A stretch of DNA of 22,984 nt from NCBI GenBank assembly GCA_900758315.1, contig CAAERF010000437.1:1-22984 (forward strand). Reading direction: 5' to 3'. Both the position numbers and the translations under genes were made by a program. Under the pieces are notes generated by a model. That model was not told where the DNA came from and made no database searches. It saw only the letters and a program-made list of their open reading frames with translations. Source of the stretch: an uncultured Oscillospiraceae bacterium. GTDB lineage: Bacteria; Bacillota; Clostridia; Oscillospirales; Oscillospiraceae. Below are positions 14,112 to 20,273 of this stretch, piece after piece (the first letter of the stretch is position 1; every line of letters starts with the position of its first letter).

Positions 14112-15500
14112 ATGAGCGAAAAGAGAAGCGACGCTCTGTTTCACAAGCGCGAAAATGGATACCGGGCTCTGCCGGAGGCGGAGCTGGAGGCGATGAAGAA
14201 CTATTGCGAAGGCTACAAGGTGTTCCTGGACAAAGGTCGGACGGAACGGGAAGTAGTTCGTTACACGGTAGAGCTGGCCGAGGCCCGGGGGTACCGGCCG
14301 TTTCGCCGGGGCGAGCCGCTGAAGCCGGGCGATAAAGTGTATCGGGTGAACCGGGGCAAGGCGATTATGCTGGCGGTGATCGGCACAGAGTCCCTGGAAA
14401 AGGGCGCGAATATCGGCGCCGCTCATATTGACTCGCCCCGCCTGGACCTCAAGCCCAATCCGCTAATTCAGGACAGCGATTTTGCCCTGCTGAAAACCCA
14501 CTACTATGGCGGAATCCGCAAGTATCAGTGGGTGTCCATCCCCCTGGAGCTCCGGGGCGTGGTGGCCAAAAAGGACGGCACGGTGGTAGAGGTGCAGATC
14601 GGCGGACAGCCCGGGGATCCGGTGCTGACCATTCCCGACCTGCTGCCGCACCTGGCGGACAAACAGGCCAAGGAACCCCTGTGGCAGGCCATCAAGGGCG
14701 AGGATCTCAACATCATGGTGGGCAGCCGGCCCTATCCGGACCCGGATGAGAGCGACCCGGTCAAGCTGATGGTGCTGGACATCCTCAACGAGAAGTACGG
14801 CATTGTGGAGGAGGACTTCATCTCGGCGGAGCTGTGCGCTACCCCGGCCTTCCCCACAGCGGACGTGGGACTGGACCGCTCCATGATCGGCGCCTACGGT
14901 CAGGATGACCGGGTGTGCGGCTACGCGGCCCTGAAAGGGCTCTTCGACGCGGAGGAGAATCTGAAACGCACCGGCATCTGTATGCTGGCGGACAAAGAGG
15001 AGATCGGCTCCGAGGGCGTGACCGGGATGCAGTCCTGGGCCTTTGACACCTTTGTGTCCGACCTCTGCGACGCCCAGGGCGTGGCGCTGAAAACCTGCTA
15101 TGAGAACTCCTTCTGCCTGTCTGCGGATGTGACGGCGGCCTTTGACCCCAACTACGCCAGCGTGTACGAAAAGAACAACGCAGGCTATCTGAACCGGGGC
15201 ATTGCGCTGTGCAAGTACACCGGCGCCCGGGGCAAATCCGGAGCCAGCGATGCATCGGCCGAAGTAGTGGCCTATGTGCGGAAGGTGATGGATGAGGTGG
15301 GGGTGCTGTGGCACCTGGCAGAGCTGGGCAAGGTAGACGCCGGCGGCGGCGGCACTGTGGCCCACTTTATGGCCAACCGCAACATCGATACCCTGGATGC
15401 CGGTACGCCGGTTTTGGCCATGCACTCGCCCTTCGAGGTGACAGGCAAGCTGGATTGTTACATGACCTACAAGGGCATGAAGGCGATTTTTGAAGCGTAA
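14112..15500 (+). CDS. M18 family zinc aminopeptidase (aspartyl aminopeptidase-like)
   Basis: The product has 462 aa. The M18 zinc ligands and catalytic residues are visible: AAHIDSPRLDLKP (103-115; His105, Asp107), YGQDDRVCGY (about 260-270; metal-bridging Asp), LADKEEIGSEG (about 292-302; catalytic Glu-Glu pair), SADVTAAFDPNY (about 337-348) and AMHSPFEVTGK (about 435-445; last His). M18 enzymes form large dodecamers in the cytoplasm and remove acidic or hydrophobic N-terminal residues; the preference of this one cannot be read from the sequence. AGGAGG (14098-14103) lies 8 nt before the ATG. It is the last gene of the ddl operon and is followed by a terminator. Confidence 0.93.
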   Translation: MSEKRSDALFHKRENGYRALPEAELEAMKNYCEGYKVFLDKGRTEREVVRYTVELAEARGYRPFRRGEPLKPGDKVYRVNRGKAIMLAVIGTESLEKGANIGAAHIDSPRLDLKPNPLIQDSDFALLKTHYYGGIRKYQWVSIPLELRGVVAKKDGTVVEVQIGGQPGDPVLTIPDLLPHLADKQAKEPLWQAIKGEDLNIMVGSRPYPDPDESDPVKLMVLDILNEKYGIVEEDFISAELCATPAFPTADVGLDRSMIGAYGQDDRVCGYAALKGLFDAEENLKRTGICMLADKEEIGSEGVTGMQSWAFDTFVSDLCDAQGVALKTCYENSFCLSADVTAAFDPNYASVYEKNNAGYLNRGIALCKYTGARGKSGASDASAEVVAYVRKVMDEVGVLWHLAELGKVDAGGGGTVAHFMANRNIDTLDAGTPVLAMHSPFEVTGKLDCYMTYKGMKAIFEA

Positions 15501-15513
15501 GCGGAAAGAAAAA

Positions 15514-15555
15514 ACGGCGGCAGTCTGAGCGCTGTCGCCATTTTTCTGCCGCCGT
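15514..15555 (+). terminator. Terminator of the ddl operon, with a third competing arm
   Basis: GGCGGCAG (15516-15523) pairs with CTGTCGCC (15532-15539; one G-U) around an 8-nt loop, and ATTTTT follows (15540-15545): a good plus-strand terminator. A third segment, CTGCCGCCGT (15546-15555), is a perfect 10-bp complement to ACGGCGGCAG (15514-15523). It gives a longer alternative hairpin on the plus strand. On the minus strand it gives a stem followed by six T residues. Confidence 0.75.
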
Positions 15556-15575
15556 GGAATTCCGGTCGGTGCAGC

Positions 15576-15604
15576 TTTACATTTGAAGGAATTCACGATA
15601 AAAT
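15576..15604 (+). promoter_or_regulatory. Promoter of the DUF512-der-plsY-gpsA operon
   Basis: TTTACA (15576-15581), 17 nt, TAAAAT (15599-15604): five of six matches in each box and an optimal spacer. Transcription would start near 15611, about 52 nt before the GTG at 15663. It lies just after the previous operon's terminator. Confidence 0.65.
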
Positions 15605-15662
15605 AAAAGAATCTCTGTGTTTTTTACATTGTTTGATTCTCTGAGAACAGGATGGTTGGCCG

Positions 15663-17054
15663 GTGAGCAGCAAAATCAAATCGGTAGATCCCAGGAGTCC
15701 CGCTGACTACGCCGGAATCCGGGCGGGGGACACCCTTTTAACGGTGAACGGCAAGGAAATTGTGGACGTTCTGGACTACAAATTTTACACATATGACGCC
15801 CGGCTGACGCTGGAGATCGCGGGAGCAGACGGGTCCCGGCACAGACTGCGCATCAAGAAGATGGAAGGGCAGGACCTGGGGCTGGAGTTTGAAACCTACC
15901 TGATGGACCACGCCCACCGGTGCGCCAACAACTGCATCTTCTGCTTTGTGGACCAGATGCCCCAGGGCCTGCGGGATACGCTGTACTTCAAGGACGACGA
16001 TGACCGCCTGTCCTTCCTGATGGGCAACTATATCACGCTGACCAATCTGTCGCCCCGGGAGATTCAGCGCATCATTGACCTGCGGATTTCCCCCATTAAC
16101 GTCTCCGTTCACACCACGGACCCGGTTCTGCGGGCGGAGATAATGGGCAACCGCCGGGCGGGTGCGTCCATTGACATCATGCGGCGATTCGCCCAGGCGG
16201 GCATTCAGATGAACTGCCAGATTGTGGCCTGTCCCGGCCTCAATGACGGGCCGGCCTTGGATCGCACCATGCGGGACCTGGTGGAGATGCGCAAAGGCGT
16301 CAGCAGTGTGGCCATTGTTCCGGTGGGACTGACGAAATATCGGGAAGGACTGTATCCGCTGCGCAGCTACACCCGTCAGGAGGCGGGAGCGCTGATCGAC
16401 CAGGTGGAGGCCTTTGCCGCAGTCTGCCGGGAACAGTTTGGCTCCACGATGTTCTGGTGCTCAGACGAGTTTTACCTGCTGGCGGAGCGGCCCATTCCGG
16501 AGGACGCCTTTTATGAGGACTACTGCCAGCTGGAAAACGGTGTGGGGATGCTGCGGCTGCTTCAAGTGGAGTTTGAAGGGGCCCTGCACACCATGGACGA
16601 GCTGACCGGGCCGGTCCGGCCCTTCTCCATCGCCACCGGTTACAGTGCCGCGCCTCTGCTGACCCAGCTGGCCGATCAGGCGGCGGAGGTCTGCGGCGGA
16701 GTGGAGCACTATGTGTACCCCATCCGAAACGACTTTTTTGGCCCGAAGATCACTGTCGCCGGACTGGTAACCGGTCAGGATCTGATCGCCCAGCTGAAGG
16801 GAAAACCGCTGGGAGAGCGGCTGCTGTTGCCGGACAGCATGCTCCGCTACCACCAGAACGTGTTTCTGGACGACGTGACGGTGGAGGAAGTGGAGGAAGC
16901 ACTGGGCGTACCGCTGCAATTTATGGAGCAGGACGGATTCCAGCTACTGGACGCCATTGTGGGGGTGTCCTGTGGGCCCGAAGAGTCGGAGCAGTTGGAA
17001 TTTTTCCCGGAAGATGACGAATACTTTAGATATAACCCATCCGTGCAAAGATAA
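15663..17054 (+). CDS. DUF512-family radical SAM protein with N-terminal PDZ domain
   Basis: The product has 463 aa. Residues 3-65 form a PDZ-like domain (DPRSPADYAGIRAGDTLLTVNGKEIVD). The radical SAM cluster motif is Cys87-x3-Cys91-x2-Cys94 (CANNCIFCFVDQMP), and residues to about 280 form the SAM barrel (NYITLTNL, ISPINVSVHTTDP, CQIVACPGLNDG, IVPVGLTKYREGL). DUF512 follows (SDEFYLLAERPIP, ENGVGMLRLL, ATGYSAAPLL, YPIRNDFFG, VAGLVTGQDL, LLPDSMLRYHQNVFLDD). The family is common in Clostridia and its reaction is unknown. The GTG start has AGGA 10 nt upstream; no ATG fits. der begins 16 nt later, a neighbour relation known from many Clostridia, which suggests a ribosome- or membrane-linked role (inference). 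Confidence 0.92.
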   Translation: MSSKIKSVDPRSPADYAGIRAGDTLLTVNGKEIVDVLDYKFYTYDARLTLEIAGADGSRHRLRIKKMEGQDLGLEFETYLMDHAHRCANNCIFCFVDQMPQGLRDTLYFKDDDDRLSFLMGNYITLTNLSPREIQRIIDLRISPINVSVHTTDPVLRAEIMGNRRAGASIDIMRRFAQAGIQMNCQIVACPGLNDGPALDRTMRDLVEMRKGVSSVAIVPVGLTKYREGLYPLRSYTRQEAGALIDQVEAFAAVCREQFGSTMFWCSDEFYLLAERPIPEDAFYEDYCQLENGVGMLRLLQVEFEGALHTMDELTGPVRPFSIATGYSAAPLLTQLADQAAEVCGGVEHYVYPIRNDFFGPKITVAGLVTGQDLIAQLKGKPLGERLLLPDSMLRYHQNVFLDDVTVEEVEEALGVPLQFMEQDGFQLLDAIVGVSCGPEESEQLEFFPEDDEYFRYNPSVQR

Positions 17055-17070
17055 GAGAGGAAGTGAAGGG

Positions 17071-18402
17071 ATGGCAAAGCCGATGGTTGCGATTGTGGGC
17101 CGCCCCAACGTGGGCAAGTCCATGTTGTTTAATAAGCTGGCAGGCAAGCGCCTGTCCATTGTGGAGGACACGCCGGGCGTCACCCGGGACCGGCTGTATG
17201 CGGACTGCGAGTGGAACGGACGGGTGTTCACCATTGTGGACACCGGCGGCATTGAGCCCCGCAACGACAGTGAAATTTTGCAGTTTATGCGGGCCCAGGC
17301 GGAGATCGCCATTGACAACGCCGATGTCATTGTCCTGGTGTGCGACATCCGCACCGGCGTCACTGCGGCGGACCAGGATGTGGCCAATATGCTGCTGCGC
17401 TCCAAGAAGCCGGTGGTGCTGGCCGTGAACAAGGCGGATAAAGTAGGCCCTACGGACCCGGAGGTCTATGAGTTTTACAATCTGGGGCTGGGCGATCCTA
17501 TCGCCGTCTCCGCGATCCATGGACTGGGCGTGGACGAGATGCTGGACGAGTGTTTTCAGTACTTCCCGCCGGAGGAGGAAGCGGATGCGGAGGATGACGT
17601 CATCAAGGTGGCTGTGATCGGCAAGCCCAACGTGGGCAAATCCTCTCTGGTCAACCGCATTTTGGGAGAGGAACGGGTCATCGTCAGCGATATGGCCGGC
17701 ACCACCCGGGATGCGGTGGACAGCGCCTTTGAGAACGAATTCGGAAAGTACGTGCTGATTGACACCGCGGGAATGCGGAAAAAGGCAAAGGTCAATGACC
17801 GGGTGGAGCAGTTCTCTGTCCTGCGAGCCACCATGGCCATCGACCGGTGCGATGTGTGCCTGATCCTGATTGACGCCAACGAAGGGGTCACCGAGCAGGA
17901 TACCAAGGTGGCGGGACTGGCCCATGAAGCGGGCAAAGCCTCCATTATCGTAGTGAACAAGTGGGACAGCGTGGAGAAGGACGGGAAAACCATGGACCGC
18001 ATGAAGGCGGAGGTGCGCAACGGACTGGCGTTTATGACCTACGCGCCCATTCTCTTCATCTCCGCCCTGACCGGACAGCGGGTGAACAAGCTGTTTGGCA
18101 TGATCAACCACGTCTGCGATCAGAGCATGATGCGGATTCGGACAGGCACCCTCAACTCAGTGCTGGCGGACGCCACCACCCGGGTACAGCCGCCCACAGA
18201 TCGGGGCCGCCGTCTGAAGATCTACTATATGACGCAGGTTGGCATCCAGCCGCCTACGTTTGTGGTGTTCTGCAACGACGCCAAGCTGTTTCATTTTTCC
18301 TATCAGCGCTACCTGGAAAACCAGATTCGGAACACCTTCGGTCTGGAGGGAACGCCGATACGGCTGATTATACGGGCAAAAGGCGAGAAGGGAGATCTGT
18401 AA
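17071..18402 (+). CDS. der: Ribosome biogenesis GTPase Der (EngA)
   Basis: The product has 443 aa with two G domains in tandem, unique to Der, which helps assemble the 50S ribosomal subunit. Domain 1: GRPNVGKS (10-17), DTPGVTRD (33-40), DTGG and NKAD. Domain 2: GKPNVGKS (about 184-191), DMAGTTRD, DTAGMRKK (about 231) and NKWD (about 296). The C-terminal KH-like domain (about 350-443) ends in RLIIRAKGEKGDL. The frame is open upstream to 16957 inside the previous gene, but the ATG at 17071 (MAKPMVAIVGRPNVGKS) matches the family start and follows AGAGGAAGTGAAGGG. It overlaps nothing; plsY starts immediately after its stop. Confidence 0.97.
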   Translation: MAKPMVAIVGRPNVGKSMLFNKLAGKRLSIVEDTPGVTRDRLYADCEWNGRVFTIVDTGGIEPRNDSEILQFMRAQAEIAIDNADVIVLVCDIRTGVTAADQDVANMLLRSKKPVVLAVNKADKVGPTDPEVYEFYNLGLGDPIAVSAIHGLGVDEMLDECFQYFPPEEEADAEDDVIKVAVIGKPNVGKSSLVNRILGEERVIVSDMAGTTRDAVDSAFENEFGKYVLIDTAGMRKKAKVNDRVEQFSVLRATMAIDRCDVCLILIDANEGVTEQDTKVAGLAHEAGKASIIVVNKWDSVEKDGKTMDRMKAEVRNGLAFMTYAPILFISALTGQRVNKLFGMINHVCDQSMMRIRTGTLNSVLADATTRVQPPTDRGRRLKIYYMTQVGIQPPTFVVFCNDAKLFHFSYQRYLENQIRNTFGLEGTPIRLIIRAKGEKGDL

Positions 18403-19026
18403 ATGGTGTGGAATTATGTGATTGCGGTGGCGATTACGGCAGTGGCAGCCTACCTGCTGGGGTGCTGTAATACGTCGATTGTCATCTCCAAATACTTTCT
18501 GAAGGATGACGTTCGGAACCATGGCAGCGGCAATGCCGGCCTGACCAACTTCTACCGGGTTTTCGGCAAAAAGAAGATCCTCTACGTGATCCTGGCAGAT
18601 GTGCTGAAAACGGTGGGCTCGGTGCTGCTGGGCGCCGGCCTGCTGGGGGCCTTTTGCGGGGAACCGGTGATCGGAAAGCTGCTGGGCGGCATGTTCTGCA
18701 TGATCGGGCACATGTACCCGGTCATGTTCGGCCTGAAGGGCGGAAAGGGCGTGCTGGCAGGCGGCACCATGGCCCTCTTCATGGGCTGGAAAGTGGCGCT
18801 GATTGTCTGGGGCCTGTTCATTCTGTTTGTACTGCTGACGCGGTTTGTCTCACTGGGATCGATGAGTGCCGCCATAGCCTTTCCCTTTGCGGTGGCCGGC
18901 TTCTACCAGAACTGGACTTATACGGTCATTGCCGCAGTGGCGGGCGGATTGATTGTCTGGAGACATAAGGAGAATATTGTGAGGCTGGTACATGGACAGG
19001 AAAGCAAGCTGCAGTTTCACAAATGA
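18403..19026 (+). CDS. plsY: Glycerol-3-phosphate acyltransferase PlsY
   Basis: The product has 207 aa. It is an integral membrane enzyme that transfers an acyl group from acyl-phosphate to sn-glycerol-3-phosphate, giving lysophosphatidate. About five hydrophobic segments are visible. The three conserved loops are present: HGSGNAGLTNFYRVFG (GSGNxGxTN; 41-55), GHMYPVMFGLKGGKGVLAGG (about 104-123; phosphate-binding loop), and WRHKENIVRLVHGQESKL near the end. ATG follows the der stop with no gap. gpsA, which makes its substrate, is next. Confidence 0.96.
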   Translation: MVWNYVIAVAITAVAAYLLGCCNTSIVISKYFLKDDVRNHGSGNAGLTNFYRVFGKKKILYVILADVLKTVGSVLLGAGLLGAFCGEPVIGKLLGGMFCMIGHMYPVMFGLKGGKGVLAGGTMALFMGWKVALIVWGLFILFVLLTRFVSLGSMSAAIAFPFAVAGFYQNWTYTVIAAVAGGLIVWRHKENIVRLVHGQESKLQFHK

Positions 19027-19043
19027 GGAGGCATGGTGATACA

Positions 19044-20048
19044 ATGAAGATTACGGTGTTGGGCAGTGGCGCTTGGGGAACCGCACTGGCTCTGCTGCTG
19101 TTGGAAAACGGAAATCAGGTTGCCATGTGGTCTCATCATCCGGCGGCGCTGCGGGAGATACGGGTCAAAGGGGAGAATCCCAAGCTGCCCGGTGTGCCGG
19201 TTCCGGAGCAGCTGGAGCTGGCGGAGGATATGAGCTGCGTCCGGGACAGCGACGTGGTGGTTTTGGCGACGCCTTCCTTTGCCATGCGGGAGACGGCGGC
19301 AAAGCTGAACCAGGTGGTGCGTCCCGGGACGATTCTGGTCAGCGTCGGCAAGGGGATTGAGAAGAATACCTCTCTGCGCATGAGCCAGGTGATCCAGTCG
19401 GAAATTCAGGCGGACTGTCCGCTGGTGGTTCTGTGCGGTCCCACCCACGCGGAGGAGGTAGGCCGCCGGGTGCCCAGCGGCATTGTGGCGGCTTCGCAGG
19501 ATCGGGATGCCGCAGAGCGCGTTCAGGACCTCTTTATGAACCCGCGCTTCCGGGTCTACACATCCTCCGATGTCGTCGGCGTGGAGATCAGCGCGGCCAT
19601 GAAGAATGTCATTGCCCTCTGTGCGGGCATCTCCGACGGCATGGGCTACGGTGACAACACCCGTGCCATGCTGATCACCCGGGGCCTGACGGAAATCGCC
19701 CGGCTGGGCGTGGCCCTGGGGGGCAACCAGGCGACCTTCGCGGGATTGGCCGGTGTGGGCGATCTCATTGTCACCTGTACCTCGGAGCACTCCCGCAATC
19801 ACCAGGCAGGTCTGATGATCGGACAGGGCGTGGCGCCGGAAGAGGCTCTGAAAAAAGTGGGAGCGGTGGTAGAAGGCTATTACGCTGCCGCCACAGGAAA
19901 GGAACTGGCCAACCGGCTGGGCGTTGAAATGCCTATTACAGAGGCGGTGTACGCAGTGCTCTACGAGGGAAAATCGGTACAGGTTGCCTACAGAGAAATG
20001 ATGACGCGCAAGAAAAACCACGAGGTAGAGGATGCCTGGCTGTCGTGA
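19044..20048 (+). CDS. gpsA: NAD(P)H-dependent glycerol-3-phosphate dehydrogenase
   Basis: The product has 334 aa and reduces dihydroxyacetone phosphate to sn-glycerol-3-phosphate for phospholipid synthesis. The Rossmann motif is VLGSGAWGTALA (5-16). VSVGKGIE (99-106) contains a substrate Lys103, CGPTHAEEV (131-139) is the family CGPxxAxEV motif, and the catalytic Lys187 is in EISAAMKNVIALCAGISDGMGYGDNTRA. The start at 19044 gives MKITVLGSGAWG; a frame-compatible ATG at 19023 overlaps plsY and would add MRRHGDT, which is less likely although GAGGAGG (19025-19031) sits 12-13 nt before 19044. It is the last gene of its operon. Confidence 0.97.
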   Translation: MKITVLGSGAWGTALALLLLENGNQVAMWSHHPAALREIRVKGENPKLPGVPVPEQLELAEDMSCVRDSDVVVLATPSFAMRETAAKLNQVVRPGTILVSVGKGIEKNTSLRMSQVIQSEIQADCPLVVLCGPTHAEEVGRRVPSGIVAASQDRDAAERVQDLFMNPRFRVYTSSDVVGVEISAAMKNVIALCAGISDGMGYGDNTRAMLITRGLTEIARLGVALGGNQATFAGLAGVGDLIVTCTSEHSRNHQAGLMIGQGVAPEEALKKVGAVVEGYYAAATGKELANRLGVEMPITEAVYAVLYEGKSVQVAYREMMTRKKNHEVEDAWLS

Positions 20049-20056
20049 TAAACAGG

Positions 20057-20095
20057 AAAAACTCCGTTTTCAGAGAGGTGAAAACGGAGTTTTTT
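20057..20095 (+). terminator. Terminator of the DUF512-der-plsY-gpsA operon
   Basis: AAAAACTCCGTTTTCA (20057-20072) and TGAAAACGGAGTTTTT (20079-20094) form a perfect 16-bp stem with the loop GAGAGG and a T-run to 20095. It could also work in the reverse direction because the left arm starts with an A-run. Confidence 0.9.
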
Positions 20096-20174
20096 CTATC
20101 CAGAAAACCACTGGCAATCCAGCCGAACGGCCCATTTACGGTCAGCAGTGGTCTGAATTTGACGGACACAGACG

Positions 20175-20203
20175 TTGACCGCCGGCGGGAAACGGGGTAA
20201 AAT
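20175..20203 (+). promoter_or_regulatory. Promoter of pcrA
   Basis: TTGACC (20175-20180), 17 nt, TAAAAT (20198-20203): five of six matches in each box. Transcription would start near 20210, giving a leader of about 64 nt with AGGAG (20263-20267) 6 nt before the ATG. I looked for a Gram-positive LexA box (CGAAC-N4-GTTCG type) around it and did not find one. Confidence 0.7.
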
Positions 20204-20273
20204 AGGCTGTAAACGGTTGAAAAGAGGATCCGGCACGGCAGAAGTGACCGGAATTTTTGTTCAGGAGAATACT

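Noticed and set aside
20175..20273. N-terminal extension of 33 residues on PcrA
   Set aside because: The stretch contains the -35 and -10 boxes and lies upstream of a well-placed AGGAG and ATG at 20274.
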